Of a stretch of 64,000 nucleotides of DNA, positions 1 through 11,164 are shown piece after piece. The notes under the pieces were generated by a model. It made no database searches. It was not told the origin of the DNA and worked only from the letters and a program-made list of their open reading frames with translations. Each line of letters opens with the position of its first letter. The stretch's first letter is position 1. A program made the translations under genes and the position numbers. Origin of the DNA: Adineta ricciae (lineage: Eukaryota; Rotifera; Eurotatoria; Adinetida; Adinetidae); NCBI GenBank assembly GCA_905250025.1, contig CAJNOJ010000100.1:62001-126000 (forward strand). The letters are read 5' to 3'.

Positions 1-1
1 T

Positions 2-571
2 TTGCTGTACTCACGAAAAACATTTCTCATAGGACCATTGTTACGAGATATTCTAACCAATATGAATTATCTTACCTCAAACAATGTCAATGGAAGAAAA
101 ACAAAGATTTATTCCGGAGTATATTGAAATTCTCATCTAAACGATAAATCAGATATTTATTTTATTGTCTTTAGCATGATACATCGATTGCTCCTGTTCT
201 TGCTTATCTTGGTGTGAATTACATTCATCAACCACCATTTGCAAGTGCTTTATTTTTTGATCTTTATCAACAAGGTTTGATTACTGAGTGAATGAACCGT
301 GTTGATTGACTGTCTTTTCAGATGATCGATCTTATGCGATACAACTCCAATATTTGAATACAACAAATAGTGAAAATCCTCATACAATTCATATACCTGG
401 TAGAGCTTCTCATTGTTCTCTTGCTTTTCTTTGCAATTAGAACGAGTATTCGTTTTAGGATGTCCAAGTACGATGTGCCCTTTGAATACGTTTCTCCGAT
501 TGTATGAGAAGGGATTACCAGAGAATATGGAGAAAGAATGTCGATCGAATCGAATTAAACGTAACAGTTGA
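2..571 (+). CDS. Histidine acid phosphatase, C-terminal part (5' end outside window)
   Basis: Partial gene; exons 2-118, 175-274, 322-399 and 459-571 join in frame through GT-AG introns of 56, 47 and 59 nt. The spliced protein carries the histidine phosphatase clade-2 signature SGHDTSIAPVLAYLGV, whose His-Asp pair forms half of the catalytic centre, followed by PPFASALFFDLY and a Cys-containing tail PGCPSTMCPLNTF, in the order seen in lysosomal and prostatic acid phosphatases. The N-terminal RHG catalytic motif must lie upstream of the window. Family members hydrolyse phosphomonoesters in lysosomes or outside the cell. The end EKECRSNRIKRNS stop lacks the transmembrane anchor of lysosomal acid phosphatase, so a soluble or secreted enzyme is likely (inference). 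The family call is firm; the exact orthologue is not. Confidence 0.85.
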
Positions 572-3500
572 ATCAAAGCTAAAGTTATCAGTTTTGAAAG
601 GTATATTCTTTATTTTAGGGACATATCCACGAATCCATCATGTGTCGTTTTCAGAAGAATAATTGCGATCTATTCTGGTTCTTTAAATAAACAAATGAAA
701 CTAAACTCTTTTCCATAAATGAATAAAATAATCACTTATAAAAATTGATTTGACTTTCTGATAATTATGAATTATAAAGAAGAAACGAACAGTTGCATTT
801 CTTTTGTTTCTTTCGAATAAAAATGCAAAAAATATTTGTTTTTATACTAAATACTTTTTATTTTTCAACGAAAAATAACAACTTGACAAAACGGATAATT
901 ATTATTCAAACCAAGCTAATACAATGAATCTATCAAAGAACAAACATCATTAAGATTTCTAGTCGACAATATGTTGTTTCTTTTGATTCTGTCATTACAT
1001 CTCTGTGAGATACTTCGAAGGCGCTTCTTTCGAATTCTGTGGGCGAAGTCATTATCATTTTGCTGTCGGAAGAACACAATATCATTAAGATAACTTGCTC
1101 GGAGCAAGAATCAAAACCCTTCGAACTATAATTAATATTGCTCAACATGACAAAGAGCTGTAACTTTTATTCTTAGAAAATATAACTCATAATCTTCAAT
1201 ATGCATTCTTTGATCTTTTAATCAAAAAATTTCCAGAAGCCTCTCATATTGGTTTAGTATGCCAACTCTGAAAAGTTTATTTTAGGAACATTCTCTCGGT
1301 ACTTGACATCATATGATACTCATTTCGGAGAAAAAAACAACCAGAGCTCGATATTTCCCGCTAAGATGATCATGTTTTTTTCATCAAAAGCGTTCTCCAT
1401 AGTGCATATCAAAGATTTCCACCGCAATAGATTGTAAAGAAACATTTTTCATAATCTTCTCTTTAAAACGAATATAAACTAAGCTAGAAAGTTTCATCAC
1501 GCAATGATTTCTCCAAATAGGTACTCACATTGTTCTTTCTTTTCTCTTCGATTTCTTTATATCTGAAATATTTGATGACAATAACGTACATTTTGTTACT
1601 GCTTCCTTTTCCGATGATGTAACTATGTGAAAAGTATCAGATGACTTTTTACAGAGTATTTTCTTTTATTTTTAACTTTCCGCATATAAAAACCAGTTTG
1701 TTTTATCTCGATCATTCGCATATGGATTAGAAAGTAAGTGAACCAATGGCAGAAATATGAAATTGGAGGTGTGTACGTAGAGAAAAACAATGAATTGACA
1801 TATATTGTGCAACATTGTCTTTATCTTATATATTTGAATTACTGTGTTTTGATAAGGACTACAGATGAATAATGTCATCGTGATTTTGTTTTCTTTTACT
1901 TTAATTTCTATAGGAAAATTGCAAGTACTACCTGTACTTCCTGTTGTCAAGAAATTTTTCGAGATTATTTTGTTTGTAAAAGTTTGCTGGATTCTCATTT
2001 ATTCTTATCATTGTTAAGTTTAAAATACCGTTTTCAAGAGTTTTTTTTTATAAATGATAAATGAACCGATTTATTTGTCATAAACCAATAAATCTGCGTT
2101 CAGTCGTCATTCATAAACACTTTTTCCAACTAAAATAAAGTCACTTAAATGTAGCTTTTAGAAACATTTATAAATCAGGTCCTTTTAAACTCAACCGTGA
2201 TTCGTATGCATAGGAAATGTGAAATAATTGCTTTTTGAAATGGAAAATTTCACGAAGATCGTAAAGAATAGTCTCTCTCTCGACTTCCTAAAACCGAATA
2301 TCATCATTTTCTAATTTCTTTGCATAAAGATATTTTTTCTCTGTTCTGAAATATGTTTGAATATTTATAATCGAGAATGATGTAAGAGATCTTTTATATA
2401 TAATTAACTATTTCCTCATTTCAACCAGAATATTCATCCCTAGATAGAATTTCTTTACAGATGAATACTATTTTGCCGTTGTTTTGAGGAGGAAATATTC
2501 TATAGACACGAAATAAGCTGTCAAATCATTATCCAGAATATTGGATTGCTGATTTTAACTTGACATATAATAAAGAATCCTATTCGATAAATCGCATATT
2601 TTTCTTAGTTAGATTATTTGAAAATTTCTCGTGTGTTTTCTATTCGATAGATGATGAGCATAAAGTTCTATTCTGTCAAAACCAATTTATCTTCTGAATG
2701 ACATATAACATTCAGTAGGTCAGTAGGTAAATATATTTGATTCAAATGAATCATTACAGATGAAGTGTTATAGGTGAAATTTTTACCAATAAGTACTGTT
2801 TGTTTCTCATCTCTTCTAATTTGTCTTTTTTTTTATACTAATTGGTACTCTTCGAAAACACTAAAAACAAACTTCTCGTTTTTTGTTAGATATGTTATTT
2901 TATCTATATATGGAGAAACAAAAATGTAAACACAAATCATTGCGTCTGCTCTAGTAGAAAAATTTCCACACACATCAGTACCTGATTAAGGGTGTATTAT
3001 GTATTCTAAAGAGTAATTTAAATTACATTCAAAGTTTTTTCAATGTGTTAACCTGTGTACTTCCGCTATACAGAGAACATACGATACATTTGATAAACTC
3101 AAGTGTAATTACAAAGACAAAAGAGGAAGACAGACTGTGAGTTACTTATGCTTCGATTTTTTTTTCTCCAAAAACGACAGTTTCTTTTGTTATGTCGTTT
3201 CATTCGATGCTAATGCACCATAAATTTATGGTTGAATGGCAATATATAAAGATACAACCGGCAACATCGTGTCAAAAAGCTCTTTTTTTTCATCTTTGGT
3301 ATACTTCTATCTTCGTTAAGGCAAAAGATTTTGTTCGTTTCGATTGAATTTTTTTGACATTAATAAGAGAGAAAACTCAATTCTCATCAATTGAGTCCTT
3401 CTACTTCTTTTCCTTTTTCTTATGCATTATAAATAATTCTCTGAGTGACAGTAATGCATTTTTAATTACCTTTTCAATGAAAATCTGAGCGTGATAACCT

Positions 3501-3680
3501 TTTAAACAAAAGATTTCTCCAAACTTAAAAATGACAACACAGCAATACTCTCTGAAACGTGTTCATTATTTAATTCTTTTTCTTTACTTAACATAAAATA
3601 CATATGGATAGTTTCTTACACTATTTTATGTATTTTCGTCATTGTGTATACAGTCTCTTTATACTTTAGATTCTCAAACA
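572..3680. other. AT-rich stretch without a recognisable gene
   Basis: About 3.1 kb of AT-rich sequence with no open frame that resembles a protein family or shows convincing splice sites. The last 300 bases before the opsin ATG share scattered blocks with the region before the second opsin (compare about 3420-3475 with 7645-7705), so the older duplication extends upstream of the identical tract. Confidence 0.5.
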
Positions 3681-4847
3681 ATGGATTCCAATATGACCTT
3701 ATGTGTTCGTACTCTGTTCCACGAAATCAAGCCCACAGAATGTCTACTAGGTCGAATTTGTGCACTAGCCATAGTATTAGTGTCTATATTTGCCATCTTT
3801 TTCAACATTCGTTTTCTTCATTGGTCATCTTATCATCGAAATGTTCGATCTCGACAGTATTCCTTAATTATTTCTATGATTATTTCTTCAATTTCTGTTG
3901 TTCTTGTCATTTCGCCATCAATCTTTTCCCAGTGTTTCTATTGTTATCGTTGGTGTTCCGAATTCTATTGTCTTTTCGAAGGTTTCGTTAACTATCTCAA
4001 TGGTTGTGTCAACATGTTCATGTTGATGATGATTTCTCTTATCCGTTATTCATCAGTCATTCATACAAATATTCGACAACGATATTTCGAACAACATTCT
4101 TGTTTGACAGTGATCAGCTGTTGGTTGTGTGGACTTCTGTTTGCCGTACCACCATTATTTCATTGGAATGAATATGTACCTGAAGGTGTTGGTTTCCATT
4201 GTGGACTTAATTGGTTCGATCGATCGACAAAATCTCGTGTTTATTTCGTTTTAACATTCGCTTTTGTTTATTTCATTCCATTGTTAATTCTACTGATCGT
4301 GAATATTTATGTTTATTGTGTTATTCGACGTTTAATTCGAGGTGAAACACGAGTAACTCAGTCAAACGCGCATCTAACAGATCAACCACACCGATCAACA
4401 TCATGCACTACGACATCGACTCGGAGTAGTTCAACAAATACAGATAAATCTGATCGTATTCGCTCGATGAACTCACTAAGTGGACATCCAAGCCTGATTC
4501 CACGTCGAACACTTGATATCATTCAATCCTATCATCGATTATCACGATTGAATCGATTACGAGCTGATCGTCGCTTCGCATTAGCAACAACATTTCTCAT
4601 TAGTGAATATGTGCTTAGTTGGACACCCTATGCTATTGTTGCACTTATCTATCTCTTTGATATCGATTTGATTAGTCAACATTCGATTACTATGACAATA
4701 TGTGCATTCATAGCCAAGATTTCAATGATTCTCAATCCATTTCTTTATATCGCCACGACCAAGAAGAGTCAATTGGGAACAATCTTACTGTGTAAAACTT
4801 GTTCATGTTCATACTGTCGACTAAAGAAGAACATCATTGCTTTGTAA
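3681..4847 (+). CDS. Opsin-like rhodopsin-family GPCR, copy A
   Basis: Single-exon 388-residue seven-helix receptor. Opsin marks are specific: Lys346 in FIAKISMILNPFLY sits exactly where rhodopsin Lys296 binds retinal; SWTPY (313-317) matches the opsin TM6 motif; WNEYVPEG (162-169) and Cys174 match the opsin second extracellular loop; Cys97 is its disulphide partner. Glu100 aligns with the vertebrate counterion position 113 and Glu168 with position 181. The E/DRY motif at the end of TM3 reads IRY (121-123). Loop 3 (221-265) is Ser/Thr-rich and the C-terminus has a Cys cluster suited to palmitoylation. Expected role: light-sensing or retinal-binding receptor in the plasma membrane. The start at 3681 is chosen over an in-frame ATG at 3642 because the paralogue begins at the equivalent codon. 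Residues 1-11 differ from copy B; the rest is identical. Confidence 0.85.
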   Translation: MDSNMTLCVRTLFHEIKPTECLLGRICALAIVLVSIFAIFFNIRFLHWSSYHRNVRSRQYSLIISMIISSISVVLVISPSIFSQCFYCYRWCSEFYCLFEGFVNYLNGCVNMFMLMMISLIRYSSVIHTNIRQRYFEQHSCLTVISCWLCGLLFAVPPLFHWNEYVPEGVGFHCGLNWFDRSTKSRVYFVLTFAFVYFIPLLILLIVNIYVYCVIRRLIRGETRVTQSNAHLTDQPHRSTSCTTTSTRSSSTNTDKSDRIRSMNSLSGHPSLIPRRTLDIIQSYHRLSRLNRLRADRRFALATTFLISEYVLSWTPYAIVALIYLFDIDLISQHSITMTICAFIAKISMILNPFLYIATTKKSQLGTILLCKTCSCSYCRLKKNIIAL

Positions 4848-5156
4848 TCGTTTACTTTTGTTTGTGTTTGACAATAAAAAGAAAGAAGTTTTATGGAACA
4901 CAAAGGAATATACTTTGGTGTCAAACTGTTCATGTGAGTGAAATGAAATGATAATATTGTGAAAGTGTCCTGTTTTATTAATAGTGCAAGTGATGTCGAC
5001 GTGTTTTCTCCTGATTCATGGTTATTTTGACGTAGAAAAGATTTAGATATAATAGCTCATGATGACTTGGGTGAGATTTAGATGAATGAAATTAACTAAC
5101 TAACTCTCGTGTTGAGATAAGCGGATTTGTCAAACTAAAACAAAATAGGTACTTTT
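3712..5156 (+). repeat. Near-identical tract shared by the two opsin genes, copy A
   Basis: About 1,445 bp running from codon 11 of the opsin through its stop codon and some 300 bp of 3' flank matches 7963-9407 at a constant offset of 4,251. I saw one difference (position 5137, A versus G). Identity stops abruptly at both ends: codons 1-11 differ at many positions and the sequence after 5156 is only patchily similar. The tract includes the likely polyadenylation signal near 4872. Confidence 0.9.
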
Positions 5157-6448
5157 CGCTCAGATTTAGAAACATATGAGTGAATGTGATAAAGAAGGAA
5201 TAATGCTGCTTTAAGTTTCATATTTCGGCTGGGAGAAAAACATTCTATAAAGGAAGGTTCATTCAGCTTGTTGTTTCCAAAAACGCGGATCTTATTTTAT
5301 CAGATGGTTAAAATGACGAACACGGTGGTTAGAAGGAAAAACATGTTGAGACAGACATCGACCACCTTCAACTATCATCCGTCATATATTAAAAACCTAT
5401 TGAGATGAAGAGAAAAAAGTTCTATTGGTACTCACCTGTGATAAAGTTGACAGTCTGACGGAACTACTGAATTATACCTTGTCAATCGTACCTATTGAAC
5501 CTGAACTGAACCATTAGATTCAACGAGGTAAAGACATAATTATGGTGATTTGTTTTAAGAAAGAAATAAATTATGTGTGTGATTGATAAACATTTATATT
5601 GCAGTCTGTTTTAACAAAAATAATCGATCGTCAATGGGTGAAAAGAACAGATTGATGTCTTTTCTATTTATCGCGTACAATCGATCTATTGTAGTAGTTT
5701 GTACATCATAGAAATAATAGCATTGGATTGATGTTTTGAAAAGTGAAGCCAGTAATCGTTATGCATCCAACTTAGTTCATAAATGTAAATTATATTCATA
5801 GATAATTTTTATGTTTTTTCTTGATGAACACACGAATCTCCTCTCAAGAAATATTATTTTATTTCATTGATTGATATTTGTGAACTAGTTACAAAACATA
5901 TAATGCTACTTTTTGAATCTGATTAGAAATCATATCTACTGGAGAACGCGCTAACAAGTGTTGATAGAGTGTCATTCATATTTTCAAGAGAATCATTTTG
6001 AGTAGCTACTATTTGTGGATTTGAATGAATACATACCGAACAAGTGATACTGTATACTGGTATAATAAATTATCATTTCTCTGTCATTTGGTAAAAAGAA
6101 TTTTCAACAGAAGATATTTTTGAATTACATATTTCACGAACTGTTTATCGGGATTCATTTACAACAGAGATAATTCAATGATTGAATTGTAAATTCGAAA
6201 TAAAGAAAGAATTCAAAGCGAAGCGGTCCTGTACCATTTGTATAGGAATGTTCTTTATCTTAGCTTTATTTAGACTGAACACTGGATGATCTGATAGGAG
6301 TGAAGAGCACAGTGAACCGATTTGAATATATAACGATCGAAAATTCAAAACTATACATTAATATTGCGAATGTGTATTAACAAGGTAAAGAAATCTAAAA
6401 ATTTGTCATCCTTACAAGTGTTCATCAGCATTCAAAATCCCAGTGAGA

Positions 6449-6687
6449 ATGGTTAAGGTTCAACCTCTTACCACTGATGAAGTATTCAAAAGTTCTGTTA
6501 CAATGCTAGAAGAAAGTCGTTCTTGGAATCACAAATTCAAGAATTGATAGGAAAATTAAACCTACAAAACAACATAAATTCACTATATCAACGAATTGGT
6601 CGACAAGTCGCTCACAGATATCTAATTATACAACCTGAAGATCAGGAAAATAGCAGACAAATTGTAAGAGTAACAATCAGCTTCTAA
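6449..6687 (+). pseudogene. Frameshifted coding fragment, unknown
   Basis: Two overlapping frames together read like one protein: MVKVQPLTTDEVFKSS from 6449, then, in another frame, a stretch ending RYLIIQPEDQENSRQIVRV and a stop at 6685. One indel near 6510-6520 would join them. I do not recognise the family. It may be a remnant of a gene lost from the spacer between the opsins. Confidence 0.3.
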
Positions 6688-6939
6688 TTCTGATGACAAA
6701 GCAAATGTATATATCGTACAAGAATAATAAAATAGTATTAATTTCCCAGTCATATGAAAATAGAGACAAATACATTAGAGCGCAATTATTGGTCTGTTAT
6801 ATATCGATTTATCCTATCATTTATAAATTTTTAAATTATTGTTTCTCTTTTCCCATAGTTTAATGTTGATCTAACTTCATATTTATTATTTATTTATTCT
6901 CTATTATTTTTTGCCAAATATATGTAGAGTTATCTCTAG

Positions 6940-7095
6940 CGATTTACTCCAGTTAGTTATATTGTATATACTCATCGTATTAGCTGCATTAAAAGCATGG
7001 AAGACAGTGATTGGATTATCGCTCTTACGCTCTATTATGACAGTAGGAGGACATGCAAAATATCATTGACTTTCGACGTGGAAAAGTTTTATTAG
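6940..7095 (+). pseudogene. Short fragment resembling a Vps8-type vacuolar sorting protein
   Basis: A 51-codon open stretch contains SYIVYTHRISCIKSMEDSDW followed by IIALTLYYD. The pattern of a beta strand, then W-x-x-R/K-I and a helix with DWxxALxLxxD, recalls the Vps8/Vps41 family just after the beta-propeller. The similarity is weak and there are no flanking exons I can place, so this is either a relic or chance. Confidence 0.22.
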
Positions 7096-7931
7096 TTCAT
7101 ACTCCTTTTGTCCTCTAGCAATAAGATTTCGTATATTAGTATATTTCCTCTGTAGTTTCTTACAAATATCATCTCACAAGTATGTTATAAAGCTGTGTCA
7201 AACTATCGATGGTGTACATCGCTCACTTTCTACGCTTCCTAAACATACCATATTACTCTCTATTGCTTCCATCCGAAGCTTTTTTTATCGTACCATTTGA
7301 ACTCTCACACTATGAACCATTGCCATTACAAGATCATAAGAACTAGCTAGGAAGAGAGTGCTTTCAAACAGAAATTCTTTGACAAAGGATGAAAGTAATT
7401 TGTTTTTATTGCATAGATGTTCTAGTTGATCGTTCTTTTAATGACAACGTATCATTTTGTCGACATCGAGGATCTATTATAATGACAACACAAAGTCTCG
7501 CATTAGATATCTTTCAACTGAAACGTACAATATTAACGCAATAAAATGCTTTTTCTCATCTTCATTCCATTGAAAACACATCGCTATATTTCCAAACAAG
7601 AAAACCTTTAATTATCATCAACTATCTCAGCGTCAGCTTCTTTTTCTTCGTTGAATGCATCATAGATAATTCTTTGAAAAGCCAGTAATACTTTTCTAAT
7701 TACAATACATTCAAAGACTCCAATCCGATGAGCTATAGAGAGAAGATATGTCTAAGTACAAAATAAAAATGGCGGAAGGAAATCTATCGAGAGAGACGTG
7801 TCTCTCATTCTCTCTCCTTCCTTTATTCACATATATATACGCACCAGTTCTCTGTTTTTTCTCTCACGCTATATTATTCATATGTAGTTGATATATTTAC
7901 TCTTTTCATATTCAACACCGATGCCCACAAG

Positions 7932-9098
7932 ATGAATTCGAACCTAACATTATGTGTTGGTGCTCTGTTCCACGAAATCAAGCCCACAGAATGTCTACTA
8001 GGTCGAATTTGTGCACTAGCCATAGTATTAGTGTCTATATTTGCCATCTTTTTCAACATTCGTTTTCTTCATTGGTCATCTTATCATCGAAATGTTCGAT
8101 CTCGACAGTATTCCTTAATTATTTCTATGATTATTTCTTCAATTTCTGTTGTTCTTGTCATTTCGCCATCAATCTTTTCCCAGTGTTTCTATTGTTATCG
8201 TTGGTGTTCCGAATTCTATTGTCTTTTCGAAGGTTTCGTTAACTATCTCAATGGTTGTGTCAACATGTTCATGTTGATGATGATTTCTCTTATCCGTTAT
8301 TCATCAGTCATTCATACAAATATTCGACAACGATATTTCGAACAACATTCTTGTTTGACAGTGATCAGCTGTTGGTTGTGTGGACTTCTGTTTGCCGTAC
8401 CACCATTATTTCATTGGAATGAATATGTACCTGAAGGTGTTGGTTTCCATTGTGGACTTAATTGGTTCGATCGATCGACAAAATCTCGTGTTTATTTCGT
8501 TTTAACATTCGCTTTTGTTTATTTCATTCCATTGTTAATTCTACTGATCGTGAATATTTATGTTTATTGTGTTATTCGACGTTTAATTCGAGGTGAAACA
8601 CGAGTAACTCAGTCAAACGCGCATCTAACAGATCAACCACACCGATCAACATCATGCACTACGACATCGACTCGGAGTAGTTCAACAAATACAGATAAAT
8701 CTGATCGTATTCGCTCGATGAACTCACTAAGTGGACATCCAAGCCTGATTCCACGTCGAACACTTGATATCATTCAATCCTATCATCGATTATCACGATT
8801 GAATCGATTACGAGCTGATCGTCGCTTCGCATTAGCAACAACATTTCTCATTAGTGAATATGTGCTTAGTTGGACACCCTATGCTATTGTTGCACTTATC
8901 TATCTCTTTGATATCGATTTGATTAGTCAACATTCGATTACTATGACAATATGTGCATTCATAGCCAAGATTTCAATGATTCTCAATCCATTTCTTTATA
9001 TCGCCACGACCAAGAAGAGTCAATTGGGAACAATCTTACTGTGTAAAACTTGTTCATGTTCATACTGTCGACTAAAGAAGAACATCATTGCTTTGTAA
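7932..9098 (+). CDS. Opsin-like rhodopsin-family GPCR, copy B
   Basis: Single-exon 388-residue receptor, identical to copy A from residue 12 to the end; residues 1-11 read MNSNLTLCVGA against MDSNMTLCVRT. It therefore has the same retinal lysine (346), TM3 glutamate (100), loop-2 glutamate (168), disulphide pair (97 and 174), IRY in place of E/DRY, SWTPY in TM6 and the C-terminal Cys cluster. N-linked glycosylation is possible at Asn4 (NLT). A TATA-like run lies about 90 bp upstream and an AATAAA signal follows the stop near 9123. Different upstream sequence means the two copies may be expressed differently although the receptors are almost the same. Confidence 0.85.
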   Translation: MNSNLTLCVGALFHEIKPTECLLGRICALAIVLVSIFAIFFNIRFLHWSSYHRNVRSRQYSLIISMIISSISVVLVISPSIFSQCFYCYRWCSEFYCLFEGFVNYLNGCVNMFMLMMISLIRYSSVIHTNIRQRYFEQHSCLTVISCWLCGLLFAVPPLFHWNEYVPEGVGFHCGLNWFDRSTKSRVYFVLTFAFVYFIPLLILLIVNIYVYCVIRRLIRGETRVTQSNAHLTDQPHRSTSCTTTSTRSSSTNTDKSDRIRSMNSLSGHPSLIPRRTLDIIQSYHRLSRLNRLRADRRFALATTFLISEYVLSWTPYAIVALIYLFDIDLISQHSITMTICAFIAKISMILNPFLYIATTKKSQLGTILLCKTCSCSYCRLKKNIIAL

Positions 9099-9407
9099 TC
9101 GTTTACTTTTGTTTGTGTTTGACAATAAAAAGAAAGAAGTTTTATGGAACACAAAGGAATATACTTTGGTGTCAAACTGTTCATGTGAGTGAAATGAAAT
9201 GATAATATTGTGAAAGTGTCCTGTTTTATTAATAGTGCAAGTGATGTCGACGTGTTTTCTCCTGATTCATGGTTATTTTGACGTAGAAAAGATTTAGATA
9301 TAATAGCTCATGATGACTTGGGTGAGATTTAGATGAATGAAATTAACTAACTAACTCTCGTGTTGAGATAAGCGGATTTGTCAAACTGAAACAAAATAGG
9401 TACTTTT
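7963..9407 (+). repeat. Near-identical tract shared by the two opsin genes, copy B
   Basis: Direct repeat partner of 3712-5156; the boundaries are inside codon 11 and about 309 bp after the stop codon. Confidence 0.9.
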
Positions 9408-9712
9408 ATATAAACTTGCTCTGAGAGAACATCGGAGAAAGACTTTCATTGAGTTTGGGATTTCCAAAAATGCAGATGTTCCTTTGGCAAATATATTGAA
9501 TCACCAAGACAGATAGTCCCTGATGTGATCTTTGAGTCATCGATTTGCCCTAAATAGGTACCGAATAATGCGTTAGTATCATAGATATTCGATTCCAGTC
9601 AATAGCCAAATACATCATATTCCTGGTTTTCTCAGTACGAACGAAATAAGCGAACAACCTTCACAATGTTTTCCAGGATTCTTAGTGTGGATTTTTGACA
9701 TCTGTTTTCTGA

Positions 9713-9937
9713 TCAACTATTGGTAAGAGACATCTTCAAGAGCAAGAAGAAAAGCATGAAAAGGAGAAATATTTAATTACTGAACAAGGAAAGAACCTTA
9801 AACACGGTGAAATCCATCTTTGTTTTAATCGATTTCAAGTTCTTTTCAATAATCCAACCAAATATGATGAAGTATTGGTTTCCAACAAAGTTTTCTTATT
9901 ACTTCAGCTCAAGGTCGATGAAGATGTGATGCAATAA
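9713..9937 (+). pseudogene. Coding-like fragment, unknown
   Basis: A 74-residue open stretch without an initiating ATG at its head; it contains a charged helix (EQEEKHEKEK), then GEIHLCFNRFQVLFNN and a hydrophobic strand VFLLLQLKV. The LCFxRFQV element faintly recalls Rel-homology domains, but this is too little to assign. It is probably an exon or a gene relic. Confidence 0.25.
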
Positions 9938-10212
9938 TGTTGGGTCGAGAGTTATAAACTTCCATTTTCTTCTCTAATTTTGCGTTAAAATCAGTCCAAT
10001 GATAGTAACGAACACAGTAGCATCATAACGTAGTCTATAGATTGATTCATCCCAGCAACTAGGAACGTTTTCAAGTGACTATTGCCCTAAAAAGAACGAA
10101 AACACGAACCAGTAGACTTGCATGCACTGCAATGATTTGTTTGGACAAACCTTGACTGAAATCGGCAGATCAGATATATTCACTGTGTGAACTGACAGAC
10201 CATTTGTCACAA

Positions 10213-10395
10213 ATGACGGCTGAATTATTGTCATACGAGGGTAAACGCGTTGAGACAAATATCGATTCTTTTCAACCACCATCTATCGAAGATGTGCTAA
10301 AGCAGATAGAAGAAAGACCAATTGATATTTACCTGTCACAGATTCGAGGATCTGAAGGAAGTATCAGACTATATCTTGACATCAGTGCTTGTTGA
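10213..10395 (+). CDS. Short hypothetical protein or gene fragment
   Basis: Open frame of 60 codons with a coding-like amino acid mix (SIEDVLKQIEERPIDIYLSQ). No signal peptide, membrane segment or known motif. It could be an isolated exon of a decayed gene together with 9713-9937. Confidence 0.25.
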   Translation: MTAELLSYEGKRVETNIDSFQPPSIEDVLKQIEERPIDIYLSQIRGSEGSIRLYLDISAC

Positions 10396-11164
10396 ACTTC
10401 AACTCCAGCACAAGATTTAACGGAGTGAATTCGTAGTTCTTGAAGACTCATCGGGAAGAAGAGAGTGGATATCTAGAAAAAAATGTTTGATTTCAATATA
10501 ATCTTTTTCATCTCAACGAATCGAATTCGAAATTTTCTATGACTTTCTTGACAATTCTATTCGTATAGATGACGTCGTTGGTAAGTATTTTTAAAACACA
10601 AATACTTGGTAATGAGCTCCGAGTAATAGAAGCTTCGATAATTTGATGAAAACTCATGTTGATATGTAAAAGTCATCTTCCAAAATGTCTAATTAGCTTC
10701 CTAGAGAGAAATATTAATAAATCAGTTAAAGAAGGTGTCATTTCAAACGTATTCCTTTATAATGGAGATGAGCACATCACTGACAGGTGTTTTTTTCTCT
10801 AAATCACAATAAGGAAGCTAATTTGACATCATAGACCATAACTCAATCTCATGTTATACTGTAATTTTCACATCTCTCACATAGTGCTTCAAGGACGTAA
10901 GTACAAAAAAATTATGTTTCTTCTCTTTTCCTATGGTAAGCATTTATCCCATAACTAATTGGATTTGAATAACAAACGAACGTAGTTTATTGACGATACG
11001 CCTTTCCTTTTCGTACGCGTTATCACAAAGCCAATTTATTGATGACATCATCACAGGTGGATGAGTAAACTAATAGAATGAATGCACTACAATATAAGTG
11101 CATTTAAATAGAAGGAATGGGGCATGTGCTTTTGATCCATTCGTTCGTTCATGCATGTTGATCA

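Larger units (their letters stand above)
5157..7931. other. Spacer between the opsin copies with decayed coding fragments
   Basis: No intact gene. Just after the identical tract, weak similarity to the region after copy B persists (TTTCCAAAAA blocks near 5275 and 9465). Two fragments with protein-like reading are listed separately. A TATA-like ATATATATAC at 7831-7840 lies about 90 bp before the copy B start and could be its core promoter; copy A has no equally clear match. Confidence 0.4.
9408..11164. other. Mostly noncoding stretch with two coding-like fragments
   Basis: No intact gene recognised. Two open stretches with protein-like composition (9713-9937 and 10213-10395) are listed separately; I could not join them or extend them with convincing splice sites. 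The last 100 bases precede a small single-exon gene. Confidence 0.4.

Noticed and set aside
933..1148. Minus-strand open frame of 71 codons
   Set aside because: Composition is somewhat protein-like but there is no motif, no splice partner and an overlapping frame is equally open; not supported.
3642..3680. Upstream in-frame ATG for opsin copy A adding 13 residues
   Set aside because: The second copy begins at the codon equivalent to 3681, and the added residues have no opsin character; treated as 5' UTR.
7801..7826. TCTCTCTC-rich run before opsin copy B as a transposon end
   Set aside because: No terminal repeats or target duplication; simple low-complexity sequence.
3681..9098. The two opsins as a pure assembly duplication
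   Set aside because: Flanks on both sides are different but partly homologous and no N separates them, unlike the true artefacts in the PPR gene. A long-read check is still advisable.
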